Assembly: GCA_003695505.1 (NCBI GenBank)
Contig: RFIY01000046.1
Coordinates: 1 to 18,905 of the forward strand
Direction: 5' to 3'
DNA from: Candidatus Dadabacteria bacterium
Lineage (GTDB): Bacteria; J088
DNA length: 18,905 bases
Positions 1 through 7,730 of this stretch are shown one piece after another. Each line of letters begins with the position of its first letter. Position 1 is the first letter of the stretch. The position numbers and the translations under genes were made by a program. The notes beneath the pieces were generated by a model. That model made no database searches. It was given only the letters and a program-made list of their open reading frames with translations, and was not told the DNA's origin.

Positions 1-375
1 TTCGGGATCGTGGACTCCGGCCATCGGCACGATGCCTTCGAGAAAATCGCCGACGACCGCCATGTCTTCGGGGGAAAGCACGCGCGCCTTTTCCGCCGCG
101 ACCCGTGCGTTGTCGCCGATGATGTCCCAGGCGGCAAAGACGATGTCCTGCGCCGCAGCCAGCGGTACGAGCTCGCGCACGGGACGAAACGCCCCTTCGC
201 TGCGTTTGCCGATGCGCAGTTCGGCCAGCTCCGCAAGCGAACCGACGGGCACGCCGCGACCGCGGCGCCATAGCTCGACCCCTGCGATCACCGTGGTCGC
301 CACTGCACCAAGCCCCTGGAACAGAACCAGCAATTTGCCTTCAGCGGACTGGACTTGTGGAGTTCGGGTGGTCAA
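1..375 (-). CDS. ino1: Inositol-3-phosphate synthase, N-terminal part (3' end outside window)
   Basis: Encodes the first 125 residues of a myo-inositol-1-phosphate synthase family protein, the NAD-dependent enzyme that turns glucose 6-phosphate into inositol 1-phosphate in the cytoplasm. Visible are the Rossmann NAD-binding loop QGLGAVATTVIAG (about residues 20-32), the family segment PVGSLAEL followed by an LRIGKR stretch (about 43-58), a LVPLA segment and the AAWDIIGDNA block (about 81-90), which corresponds to the GGWDIFPDNAYEAA region of bacterial and archaeal homologues. I chose the TTG at 375-373 because AAGGAG lies 6 nt upstream (387-382) and no ATG precedes the NAD loop. The gene runs off the left edge, so the catalytic lysine region cannot be seen. 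It lies 161 bp downstream of recG on the same strand and may have its own promoter. The product could feed inositol phospholipids or inositol-based solutes; nothing here decides which. Confidence 0.85.
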   Translation of the reverse strand, partial: MTTRTPQVQSAEGKLLVLFQGLGAVATTVIAGVELWRRGRGVPVGSLAELAELRIGKRSEGAFRPVRELVPLAAAQDIVFAAWDIIGDNARVAAEKARVLSPEDMAVVGDFLEGIVPMAGVHDPE

Positions 376-436
376 TTCGGGCTCCTTGGCGGGATCCGCG
401 CGCCCCGAGCCATGCACTGGCGATCGAGCGCAACAG

Positions 437-457
437 AAAAAAGTTGAATAGCAACCC
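437..457 (-). terminator. Weak hairpin plus T-run between recG and ino1
   Basis: On the minus strand a short stem GTTG/CAAC with a 5-nt loop, extendable by two G-U pairs, is followed directly by TTTTTT. It could end the recG transcript about 80 nt after the recG stop. It also lies downstream of the TATAAT at 517-522, so it would sit inside an ino1 leader if that promoter is used. The stem is short and GC-poor, so this is only a candidate. Confidence 0.3.
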
Positions 458-516
458 ATCCCGGCGACAGACGCGTCGGAGTGGAACGGGACAGATCAGT
501 TTTCGAATACCTGTTC

Positions 517-522
517 ATTATA
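517..522 (-). promoter_or_regulatory. Candidate -10 element upstream of ino1
   Basis: A perfect TATAAT is read on the minus strand just after the end of recG, about 140 nt upstream of the TTG start of ino1. I see no convincing -35 hexamer 16-18 nt before it, so it would need an activator or may be chance. If used, it would give ino1 a transcript separate from the recG cluster, with a leader of roughly 130 nt. Confidence 0.35.
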
Positions 523-536
523 CCCACCGCGGCCGG

Positions 537-2600
537 TCAGCCGCGATCCGGACGAATATCCCATTTCCGCAGGAGCAGCTCACGATATCCTCTCCAGCGC
601 GGGTCCAGCAACTGTGGATCTTCGTCGACGATCGCAAACGCTGCCGATCGCAGGTCGGGCACGAGGTCGCGAAAGCGGCGAAGCAGGACAGGGTGGATAT
701 CGGGCATACCGCTCTGGCGCATACCCAGCACCGAGCCGGGCCCCCTCAGTTCCAGATCGGCTTCGGCGATCTCGAAACCGTCGGTTGTCGCGGCAAACGC
801 TTCGAGGCGCTTGCGCGTTTCGTCGGCGAAATGGTCTTCCAGCAACACATAGCAGGTTCCCGGCAGGCGACCCCGTCCAATTCGGCCACGAATCTGATGC
901 AACTGGCTCAAACCAAACGCATCCGCGCCGCCGATCACGAGCACGGTCGCATCTGGCACATCGACGCCGACTTCGATGACCGTCGTCGCCACCAGAATCG
1001 AGATCCGCCCGTCCACGAGCGCGCGCAGGACGCGATCTTTCTCTTCGCCCTTCATCCGTCCATGTAACAAACCGACGCGCTCGGCTCCGAAGTAGTCACT
1101 CAGGCGCTGGTGCATCTGCTCGACGGAGCGCCGGTCTGCGTCTCCCTCATCTTCGACGCGGGGATAGAGGAAAAACACCTTGTGCCCCTGCTCGAGCTCG
1201 GTTTTGATATGCTCGAGCACGACACGCTTGCCCTCTGGCGGCACCAGGCGAGTGTCGACCTCGGCGCGTCCAGCGGGCTTTTCGCGGATCGTCGTCACAT
1301 CCGTCTCGCCAAGCAGCGTCAGCGCGAGGGAGCGTGGGATTGGTGTCGCTGTCAGCAGCAGGGTATGCGGCGTCCCCCCCTTACTGCGCAGTGCGGATCG
1401 TTGTGCGACGCCATAGCGTTGTTCCTCGTCGATCACGACCAGGCGCAGGTCACGGAACGCCAGGTCGTCGGACAACAGGGCATGTGTACCAATCACGATG
1501 TCCACACCGCCCTTTTCAATCATGAATTGCAGCTCCTTGCGCCGCACCGCGGACAGGCTGCCTGACAGACGTGCGATCCGGATGCCGCTTGCGCCCAGGA
1601 CGGCATCAAAGAACCGTACATGCTGAGCGGCCAGAATCTCGGTCGGCGCCAGCAATGCGACCTGGCCTCCCGCGCGCGCGACGAGCGCGGCCGCGATCAG
1701 CGCAACGGCCGTCTTCCCGGAGCCGACATCGCCCTGCACGAGCCGGTACATCGGCGTCGAACCGGCCAAGTCGGCAACGATGGCGTCGAGCGCCGCGCGT
1801 TGGTCTCCGGTCAGCGCGAATGGCAGCGCCCCTTCCAGTTCGGCGCGTACCGCGGACGCGACCGTTACGGGCACGGCCTGCTCCTGCCTCTGCCAGTAGC
1901 GACGCAACGCGAGGCCAAGGAACCAGCAGAACAGCGCATCCACCGCGACACGGCGGTAACCAGCCCCGTTCTGGCGTTGCAGGGTAACGACATCGGCATC
2001 AGGTCGGGGCGCATGGATTTCGGCAAACGCCTCATCCCAACGCGGCACATCCCATACCCGTCGCTGGACTTCTGGCAATGGATCGATCGCCGCAAGCGTA
2101 GGTGCGGCACCGGCGACGGCTCGCGGCATCGTTTGCGTCAGCCACGGAACACCACGGTAGACGGGCTCGATGTCGATTCGCTGTCCCTCACCATAAATGC
2201 GCGGATGCGAAAACGTCGGCGTCAGACGCTTGCGATCGGGCTTGCCGACGATCACGATGTTGTCGCCGGGCGCCAGATCCACGGCCGGTCCGGGCAGCCG
2301 TGGTGTAAACCAGAACAGATCCGCCGTACCCGAATCATCCTCGACCACAGCCCGCCAGAATCGCCGCCCGCGCGGCCGAACCGGCGCTCGCACGACGCGA
2401 ACGCGATAGGCCGTCTCGACACCCTGAGGCGCCTCGGCCAGCGGGGTGATTTCGCGAAAGTCCCGGTACGCTCGCGGCAGATAATTGAGCAGATCCCAGA
2501 CATCCTCGATCGAACGGCCCGCGAGTTCAGACGCCCGGCGAGATCCGATCCCGTCCAGCACCTGCGGCGAGCGCCACAACCAGTCGAAGCTTACGCTCAT
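537..2600 (-). CDS. recG: ATP-dependent DNA helicase RecG
   Basis: RecG is a superfamily 2 helicase that reverses stalled replication forks and processes Holliday junctions. The 687-residue length is normal. The N-terminal part (about 10-250) carries the helix-hairpin-helix-like LDGIGSRRASEL segment and the OB-fold wedge domain. The helicase core follows: motif I GDVGSGKT (290-297), LLAPTEILAAQH (motif Ia), motif II DEEQ (391-394), motif III TATPIPRS (417-424), motif V ATTVIEVGVDVPDA, and motif VI QLHQIRGRIGRG. The C-terminal FEIAEADLELRGPG segment is typical of RecG and Mfd. Motif II reads DEEQRYG where RecG usually has DEQHRFG; that form recalls Mfd, but the wedge domain and the lack of Mfd's other domains fix it as RecG. 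The ATG at 2600 overlaps the stop of the methyltransferase gene as ATGA, so translation is probably coupled. Confidence 0.97.
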   Translation of the reverse strand: MSVSFDWLWRSPQVLDGIGSRRASELAGRSIEDVWDLLNYLPRAYRDFREITPLAEAPQGVETAYRVRVVRAPVRPRGRRFWRAVVEDDSGTADLFWFTPRLPGPAVDLAPGDNIVIVGKPDRKRLTPTFSHPRIYGEGQRIDIEPVYRGVPWLTQTMPRAVAGAAPTLAAIDPLPEVQRRVWDVPRWDEAFAEIHAPRPDADVVTLQRQNGAGYRRVAVDALFCWFLGLALRRYWQRQEQAVPVTVASAVRAELEGALPFALTGDQRAALDAIVADLAGSTPMYRLVQGDVGSGKTAVALIAAALVARAGGQVALLAPTEILAAQHVRFFDAVLGASGIRIARLSGSLSAVRRKELQFMIEKGGVDIVIGTHALLSDDLAFRDLRLVVIDEEQRYGVAQRSALRSKGGTPHTLLLTATPIPRSLALTLLGETDVTTIREKPAGRAEVDTRLVPPEGKRVVLEHIKTELEQGHKVFFLYPRVEDEGDADRRSVEQMHQRLSDYFGAERVGLLHGRMKGEEKDRVLRALVDGRISILVATTVIEVGVDVPDATVLVIGGADAFGLSQLHQIRGRIGRGRLPGTCYVLLEDHFADETRKRLEAFAATTDGFEIAEADLELRGPGSVLGMRQSGMPDIHPVLLRRFRDLVPDLRSAAFAIVDEDPQLLDPRWRGYRELLLRKWDIRPDRG

Positions 2601-3709
2601 CGGCGCCGCCCGAGGATCAGGTACTCGACGGTTTCGTCGGCGCGGTATCGCCGCGCCGGGCGGTCGCGGTCGGCCCGAAAGCGCGGGTAGTCAAGCTCCT
2701 TGAACGCTACGATAGCGAACTCGCGGCTGATCAGCCCGGTCAGGGTCTCGCGGTCGAGCAGCCCCTCGTTGTTGTAGCTCACCAGCAGCCATGGTGACGA
2801 AACGGCGTCGAACAGACGCGCGAACGCATCTCTGGCCTGGCTGCGGCGGCAAAAAGGGGATCCCTGTTCGCCGCGCGGACGCAAACCGCTGATGCCACGC
2901 GGCTCGAATCGGTCGAGATCCCAGCACGCGATCGTCTCCAGCACATGGTAGTTGCCCGCATACTGACGATGATTGTACGGCGGGTCGATGTAGGTCAGTA
3001 CCGGTTCGTACGCCGCCGTGCGTTCAAGCAAGGCCGCGGCATCGCAACAGTACGTTTCGTGGTGCTGCCCCATGCGACGGGACGATTGTGGCGCAATGCC
3101 GATCAGGCGCAGCGGTCGCTCGGCGGTCTTTTTGAGACGCTTGAGGTAGGCGCCATAAACCGACGCCGTATTCGCCACGCGATCCGCGCTTTCGATCAAC
3201 GAAGCCACGAGCCACGCCACCTCGTCATCGGTGATCGCGCGGCGCTCGTGCCAGTCAGCAATCTGGTCGCGGATGGCCTGGATGCGTCGCCCATTTTCCT
3301 GACTGAAATAGAGGCGCCCGCCACCTCCGCCCTCGGCATAGGCATCCGCAAACGCGCCGTCTTTCCCGGGCAATGCGTCAAGGTGGCGCAGTACGGCACC
3401 GGCCCGCCCACGCAGTTTCAGGGTTCTCTGGCTGGCCGAAAAGGCTGGTGCTTCAGCGCAACCATCCACCTCCTGAAGCCCCGGAAACGCAGGCGGTTCG
3501 TCGAGGCAAACCAGCGCATGCGCGGTACGTTCAGCGTACCGCTGCCAGTCACCCGCCACGACACGATGCCCGCGGGCCTTCAGCGCCGCGGCAACCGCGC
3601 CGGTGCCACAAAAGGGGTCAACCGCCGTACCCGAATCTGGCACCTTCCAGTGGTCGAGCAATGCAAGAATCGGCTCCAGCAGGCGGTATTTTGATCCGAT
3701 ATAGTTCAT
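2597..3709 (-). CDS. D12-class adenine-specific DNA methyltransferase
   Basis: A 370-residue SAM-dependent N6-adenine DNA methyltransferase of the D12 (Dam-like) class. The N-terminal MNYIGSKYRLLEPI matches the usual opening of this family. Motif I (SAM binding) is DPFCGTGAVA (31-40) and catalytic motif IV is DPPY (242-245), followed by NHRQYAGNYHVLETI. A later SYNNEGLL and the C-terminal VEYLIL are also typical. The order motif I, long middle region, motif IV is that of class alpha enzymes; the middle region (about 80-230) probably reads the target, which I cannot predict. No restriction endonuclease gene is next to it: upstream is a BAX-inhibitor gene (32-nt gap) and downstream recG (4-nt overlap). 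It is therefore either a solitary methyltransferase with a regulatory or repair role, or the survivor of a restriction-modification pair. Confidence 0.9.
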   Translation of the reverse strand: MNYIGSKYRLLEPILALLDHWKVPDSGTAVDPFCGTGAVAAALKARGHRVVAGDWQRYAERTAHALVCLDEPPAFPGLQEVDGCAEAPAFSASQRTLKLRGRAGAVLRHLDALPGKDGAFADAYAEGGGGGRLYFSQENGRRIQAIRDQIADWHERRAITDDEVAWLVASLIESADRVANTASVYGAYLKRLKKTAERPLRLIGIAPQSSRRMGQHHETYCCDAAALLERTAAYEPVLTYIDPPYNHRQYAGNYHVLETIACWDLDRFEPRGISGLRPRGEQGSPFCRRSQARDAFARLFDAVSSPWLLVSYNNEGLLDRETLTGLISREFAIVAFKELDYPRFRADRDRPARRYRADETVEYLILGRRR

Positions 3710-3741
3710 TGCCGCGCCGCCCCACGCGCCGCATCCGCAGA

Positions 3742-4512
3742 TCAGTCGCGCTGCTGACCGAGAAACCGGAGCAGGAACAGGAACAGGTTGATGAAATCGA
3801 GATACAGGGCCAGTGCACCGACGATCGCAAACTTTGCGGCCGCCTCACCACGCGACCCGACACTGGCCGCCAGTTCACGCATGCGTTGCGCATCCCAGGC
3901 CGCGAGCCCGGTAAACAGAAAAACGCCGACGACGGACAGAATCCAGTCGAGCCCCGAGCTGCCGAGAAATATGTTCACGACTGATGCGAGCACCAGTCCG
4001 ATCAGCCCCATGAACAGGAAGCTGCCCATGCCACTCAGATCGCGTTTTGTCGTATGTCCCCAAGCCGCGGCTGCGGCAAACATGCCGCCCGCGACCGCGA
4101 ACGTCTGTGCGACCGAAGTTCCGGTGTAGACCAGCAGCACGCTGCTGATCGTCGCGCCATTGAGCGCACTGTAGATGACGAATGCCGTCGCAGCCTGCAC
4201 CGGTGACATCCGGGATATGCCCAGCGACAGCCACAGCACGAGACCGAACTCGGCGGCGATCAGCCCGTAAAAGACGATCTTCTGGCCAAAAATCAACTGC
4301 TGCATCGTTGCCGACGAGGCGACGGCCCAGGCGACGACCGCGGTCAGCGCCAGCCCCGCGGCCATCCAGCGGTAGACGCTCGCAACAAAGGCTGAAGCTT
4401 CGGCCTTTGATATGCGCACTTCGCCGACCATTTCCGATGGGGTCCAATGCCGAATTCCGGTCCGTTGCATGACGAGGGCTCTCTTGTCAGTGGTTGGTAT
4501 GCGCGCATTCAT
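3742..4512 (-). CDS. BAX inhibitor-1 / YccA-YbhL family membrane protein
   Basis: A multi-spanning inner-membrane protein of the BAX inhibitor-1 (UPF0005) family. From about residue 42 on it is almost entirely hydrophobic, with about seven helices, starting at the FVASVYRWMAAGLALTAVVAW segment common to bacterial YbhL-type members. It ends in ALYLDFINLFLFLLRFLG, the usual C-terminal helix, whose acidic residue belongs to the family's proposed pH/calcium-sensing site. Some homologues act as calcium leak channels or associate with FtsH-type proteolysis; the role here is unknown. The start is uncertain: ATG 4512 follows the HAD stop by 6 nt but lacks a good ribosome site. The internal ATG at 4470 is preceded by AAGAGAG at a workable distance and would give 242 residues. 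Confidence 0.92.
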   Translation of the reverse strand: MNARIPTTDKRALVMQRTGIRHWTPSEMVGEVRISKAEASAFVASVYRWMAAGLALTAVVAWAVASSATMQQLIFGQKIVFYGLIAAEFGLVLWLSLGISRMSPVQAATAFVIYSALNGATISSVLLVYTGTSVAQTFAVAGGMFAAAAAWGHTTKRDLSGMGSFLFMGLIGLVLASVVNIFLGSSGLDWILSVVGVFLFTGLAAWDAQRMRELAASVGSRGEAAAKFAIVGALALYLDFINLFLFLLRFLGQQRD

Positions 4513-4518
4513 GGCGCG

Positions 4519-5172
4519 TCACGCGGAGGCGTGATGTTCCTCATTATAGTCAGCACGATCCCCGCGGAGCCACCGGGCAACATAATCGCCGACCGCTTGC
4601 AGTGTCGGGAGGCTGGTGGCCTGCGGCAGCGGCGGGCTGACCTGGGCGCACTGCACGAATGCACATCCGGCGAGGCGTGCGGCCTCTCGATCGACGGCGC
4701 TGTCACCCACGAACAACAAGTCGGCTGGCGCGAGCTCCCAGCGTGACGCAATCCAGCGCGCCCCATCCGGCGACGGCTTGGACGGCACAGCCATGTCGGC
4801 ATGCAGAACGATGTCAAATAGCCCTTCCCAGCCGAGCTGGGCCAGAAGTGGCTTCGTGCTCGGCCCGCGGTTCGTCCACAGGGCAAGGGCAATGCCGCGT
4901 TGCCGCAGCGACGAAAGCAGCTCCAGCGCTCCGCTCAATGGACGGATTTCGGACAGTCGGTCCAGATAGGGATCGCGCTCGCGAAACTGCGCGACACGGA
5001 CGAGATCCTCATCAAAAAAGCGCTGCTCGAGCGCGTGTCGGTCAAGCGTGTAAAAGAGCTCTGCATCCTGCTCCGGAAATGGACGCCCCAGCCAGCGAAA
5101 CAGATCGCGATTGTAATTCAGGATGTGTTCGCGGCTGTCGACAAGCGTGCCGTCCAGGTCGAATACGATCAT
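4519..5172 (-). CDS. HAD-superfamily hydrolase, phosphoglycolate phosphatase-like
   Basis: A 217-residue haloacid dehalogenase-type phosphatase. Motif I is DLDGT with nucleophile Asp5 and general acid/base Asp7; motif II is Thr100 in WTNRG; motif III is Lys132 in PSKP; motif IV is GDSAVDRE, with Asp157 and Asp161 placed to bind magnesium. An alpha-helical cap (about 15-80) follows motif I, as in the phosphoglycolate phosphatase/PGMB subgroup, so a small phosphorylated metabolite is the likely substrate, but motifs alone do not identify it. The ATG overlaps the nagZ stop as ATGA, and the stop is 6 nt before the BAX-inhibitor gene, so it is the second gene of the cluster. Pairing with nagZ hints at sugar-phosphate metabolism from wall recycling, which is inference only. 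Confidence 0.9.
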   Translation of the reverse strand: MIVFDLDGTLVDSREHILNYNRDLFRWLGRPFPEQDAELFYTLDRHALEQRFFDEDLVRVAQFRERDPYLDRLSEIRPLSGALELLSSLRQRGIALALWTNRGPSTKPLLAQLGWEGLFDIVLHADMAVPSKPSPDGARWIASRWELAPADLLFVGDSAVDREAARLAGCAFVQCAQVSPPLPQATSLPTLQAVGDYVARWLRGDRADYNEEHHASA

Positions 5173-6233
5173 TCGCGGTTACTCTCGATCCATGGCTCAG
5201 GATGGTGACGCAGCCATTCCCGGACCTCCTCGATATCCGGGCGCTGCGTATCGGGGACCTGGCGCAGTCGCTCGATTCGACCGGCGGCATCGTGCAACAT
5301 TGCACGGAAGGCCGCTGAGCGTTCGGCCTCGCGAATGCACAGCTCCGCGGCCTGCTCCGCCGTCTCGAATCGATGACAGAACAACGCGACATCCTGCCCG
5401 CTCGTCAATGCCAGCAGGGCGGCTTCGTCCGGTGCCCATTGCCGCGCAATCGCACCCATTTCCAGATCATCGCTGACGATGACGCCGGCAAAGCCGAGTT
5501 CACCGCGCAGCCGCTCGAACAGCGGCCGCGAAAACGTGGTCGGCCCGTCACCGCAGATGGCCGGCCAGCGAAAGTGTCCAACCATCACGAGCTGCACACC
5601 GGACGCAATGGCCGCGCGAAACGGAATCCATTCGCGCCGTTGTGCCGTTTCCAGATCGATATCGAGGACGTCAAGCTCGACGTGGCTGTCGCTGGCGACG
5701 GCGCCGTGCCCCGGAAAATGCTTCGCACACGCCTCGAGTCCAGCGGCGCGCAGCCCTTCGACGGCGGCGGCGACGCGGGCCACCGTTGATGGTTCATTCG
5801 GCCCGCCAAAACAACGCCGCCGTAACGCCGCGTGATCCGGGTCGAACTCCAGATCGGCCACCGGCGCGAAGTCAATGGCAAAGCCAAGCCGCCGCAACAG
5901 CTCGCCCAGCCAGCAATGTGCGTCAAAGACCGGCCGAACATTCTCGCCGCGGATCGCCCAGCTCGCTGCAGCCGGGAACCGCGGCAGTGGTTCGGGCAGG
6001 CGCTGTACCGGGCCGCCCTCCTGATCGACCGCGACGCGGGTCGCGCCGTGGCTGAGCAACAAGATCTGGCGGTTCAGGTCGCAGCAAGCTTCCGGGTCGG
6101 GCAGATGGCGCGAGAACAAGGTCACGCCGCCCGGAGGATGCGTTTGCAGCGCACGGCGGACCCGCATCCAGTCTTCTTCGTACCAGCTCGGCCAGATGCA
6201 GCGCCAGACCAGTCTGGCCAGCGGCGTACTCAT
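5169..6233 (-). CDS. nagZ: Beta-N-acetylhexosaminidase NagZ (GH3)
   Basis: A cytoplasmic glycoside hydrolase family 3 enzyme that removes N-acetylglucosamine from anhydro-muropeptides during peptidoglycan recycling. The 354-residue single-domain form without a signal peptide fits Gram-negative NagZ. Key features: DQEGGPVQRL (70-79), FAPVADLEFDP (122-132), KHFPGHG (171-177) with the conserved loop Asp182-Ser-His184 forming the acid/base dyad, and SDDLEMGAI (254-262) with Asp255 as the probable nucleophile. In many homologues the Asp/His dyad is the NagZ signature within GH3, and it is intact here. GGAGG lies 7 nt before the ATG, an ideal ribosome site. It is the first gene of the five-gene minus-strand cluster. 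The N terminus is divergent from enteric NagZ, but the catalytic parts are not. Confidence 0.95.
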   Translation of the reverse strand: MSTPLARLVWRCIWPSWYEEDWMRVRRALQTHPPGGVTLFSRHLPDPEACCDLNRQILLLSHGATRVAVDQEGGPVQRLPEPLPRFPAAASWAIRGENVRPVFDAHCWLGELLRRLGFAIDFAPVADLEFDPDHAALRRRCFGGPNEPSTVARVAAAVEGLRAAGLEACAKHFPGHGAVASDSHVELDVLDIDLETAQRREWIPFRAAIASGVQLVMVGHFRWPAICGDGPTTFSRPLFERLRGELGFAGVIVSDDLEMGAIARQWAPDEAALLALTSGQDVALFCHRFETAEQAAELCIREAERSAAFRAMLHDAAGRIERLRQVPDTQRPDIEEVREWLRHHPEPWIESNRE

Positions 6234-6295
6234 CGGAAAACCTCCCGAATGCGTTCGGCGCGCACATACTCGACGGGACTTCTGGGAACCGATCG

Positions 6296-6305
6296 TGTTA
6301 TAACA
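6296..6305. promoter_or_regulatory. Palindromic TGTTATAACA in the divergent nagZ / dsbA-like region
   Basis: This 10-bp perfect palindrome contains a TATAAC -10-like hexamer on each strand (6299-6304 plus, 6302-6297 minus) in the 143-bp gap between two divergent genes. I find only a weak -35 (GGGACT at 6275-6280, 18 nt away) on the plus strand and none on the minus. It may be a shared -10 region or a small operator. A separate short hairpin CCGGC/GCCGG (6321-6334) lies in what would be the plus-strand leader. Confidence 0.35.
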
Positions 6306-6376
6306 TTGTCCTAGCCAGCTCCGGCTGTTGCCGGGTTTCAGTTCAAACAGACCGCAGGAGACAGGAAACCGTCGTC

Positions 6377-7120
6377 ATGGAACAGAATAACAACCCGCAA
6401 ATTCAGGGTGGCTCGCCCAGCCCGCTGTTGCTCGTCCTTTTCATCGGACAGCTCATCACACTGCTTGCCATTGCTGGCGTTGGCTACGTCGTCCAGCGGG
6501 AAGCCGCGGATCTTCGTGCCGCGATCTCTGATATTGAGAAGGCGGCACCGGCACGCCCCGCGCGGGACGACCGCCCCCAGCAACCACAGGAATACAAGAA
6601 CTGGGCTTCGTTGATCCGGGACTACAACATCTCGGTCGGCCCTGAAGACGCGCCCGTCACGATCATTGAATTCAGCGACTTCCAGTGTCCGTTCTGCAAT
6701 CGCTTCTACACGCAGTCCTACCGGCAATTGCTCAAGGATTACGATGGCAAGCTTCGCTTCGTGTACAAGAATCTGCCCCTGTCGCAGATCCATCCGTCCG
6801 CCGAAAGCGCCGCGATCGCACTGCAATGCGCGGCCCGCGAAGGCAAGGGGTGGGATATGCACGACAAGCTGTTCGATAACTACCGCAGCCTCAGCGATGA
6901 GACGATCCGGGATCTCGCAAAAGAGATCGGCCTCGGGGACTCCTGGACACAATGCTATGAGAAGCGAGAAACTGCCGATGAAGTTCAGCAGGACAGCAAG
7001 GACGCTATGGAAGCCGGCGCCCGCGGCACGCCAGCCTTTTTGATCAACGGCAAATTCGTGTCCGGCGCACAACCGCTGCAGTCGTTCAAGGCCGAAATCG
7101 ACCGTCTGCTGAGCAACTGA
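6377..7120 (+). CDS. Membrane-anchored DsbA-like thioredoxin-fold protein
   Basis: A 247-residue protein with a cytoplasmic N tail, one transmembrane anchor (about 17-39), a charged and Pro-rich linker (about 40-80), and a periplasmic DsbA/Thioredoxin_4 domain. The active site is FSDFQCPFCNRFY, with C104-P-F-C107, and the cis-proline loop is GTPAF (217-221). Cys151 and Cys193 are placed like the second, structural disulfide of many DsbA-like proteins (compare BdbD and DsbG relatives). It probably oxidises or isomerises disulfides in exported proteins. The six extra cysteines of the lipoprotein at 8654-10468 are one conceivable nearby client, which is speculation. AGGA at 6363-6366 lies 10 nt before the ATG. 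The gene is monocistronic by appearance, bounded by a divergent region and a strong terminator. No DsbB-like gene is adjacent. Confidence 0.93.
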   Translation: MEQNNNPQIQGGSPSPLLLVLFIGQLITLLAIAGVGYVVQREAADLRAAISDIEKAAPARPARDDRPQQPQEYKNWASLIRDYNISVGPEDAPVTIIEFSDFQCPFCNRFYTQSYRQLLKDYDGKLRFVYKNLPLSQIHPSAESAAIALQCAAREGKGWDMHDKLFDNYRSLSDETIRDLAKEIGLGDSWTQCYEKRETADEVQQDSKDAMEAGARGTPAFLINGKFVSGAQPLQSFKAEIDRLLSN

Positions 7121-7146
7121 TTCGTCCGCCGGCGGGATCATTTCAC

Positions 7147-7180
7147 AAAGAGGGGCAGCCGCTTCTGGCTGCCCCTCTTT
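7147..7180 (+). terminator. Intrinsic terminator after the dsbA-like gene
   Basis: A perfect 14-bp inverted repeat (7147-7160 with 7167-7180) encloses a 6-nt loop GCTTCT. The stem is GC-rich in the middle (GGGGCAGCC) and begins with AAA and ends with TTT, so it could work on either strand. It lies 26 nt after the stop of the DsbA-like gene. The U tract is short because it is the end of the stem. Confidence 0.88.
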
Positions 7181-7229
7181 GCTTGTCATACTGCCATCGT
7201 GCGGATGATGTCCTTGGAGGCTGCACCGG

Positions 7230-7730
7230 GTGCGAGAACAAGGAAGCCCGCACGCCGTTGGGAATCTTGTTGGCGTCGGCGGCAACCGTACGGCTCGCGC
7301 CGTGAATCACAAGGCGGGCGATGTGTTGCAGCGTGAGACGCCGGTGCCTGCGCAGCCCCGGCGCCACGGTCCGATGTTGCCCGTTCTGATCGTGCTGGCG
7401 GCGGCGCTATATGCTGCAGAGCGCCTGCCGCTGAATCCATTTGGCATCTGGCAATGGCTGCCGCTTGGCGTGACCCTTGGTCTGTGGCGCCGGGCGCGGC
7501 GACGACATGACCGTGCGGCCATGGTGGCAACCGTCGGCTTTTTGGTCGGCGCCATGCTGTTTTCCATGCCGCTACATGTGATCTGGTTTCTGGATCTCGA
7601 CGGAACGCGGACCGGCTCATCGACATCCGGTCTGTTATTGTTGTTCATACCGATCTACGCGCTCGCAACCGGCGCACTGGGCTATGCATTCGGCTGGCTC
7701 GTTGGGCGTTGGCGCTATCACAGCTCATAG
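7230..7730 (+). CDS. Small four-helix membrane protein, unknown function
   Basis: I do not recognise this 166-residue protein. After a hydrophilic N-terminal stretch of about 48 residues come four predicted transmembrane segments: about 49-65, 72-85, 96-120 and 132-158. The last runs through LLLLFIPIYALATGALGYAFG. Basic RRARRRH between helices 2 and 3 suggests a cytoplasmic loop. I chose the GTG at 7230 because TTGGAGG ends 9 nt before it. GTG 7323 and ATG 7374 (just before helix 1) are in-frame alternatives, and ATG 7374 would give a compact 118-residue protein. It follows the terminator at 7147-7180, so it needs its own promoter; I see no clear one. It is convergent with the hydrolase gene. 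Opposite-strand reading frames here have no recognisable features. Confidence 0.7.
   Translation: MREQGSPHAVGNLVGVGGNRTARAVNHKAGDVLQRETPVPAQPRRHGPMLPVLIVLAAALYAAERLPLNPFGIWQWLPLGVTLGLWRRARRRHDRAAMVATVGFLVGAMLFSMPLHVIWFLDLDGTRTGSSTSGLLLLFIPIYALATGALGYAFGWLVGRWRYHSS

Noticed and set aside
1620-2690. Long open frame on the plus strand opposite recG (356 codons)
   Set aside because: Its product is Arg-rich with no recognisable motif, and the opposite strand holds all RecG helicase motifs in order. It is a GC-rich antisense shadow.
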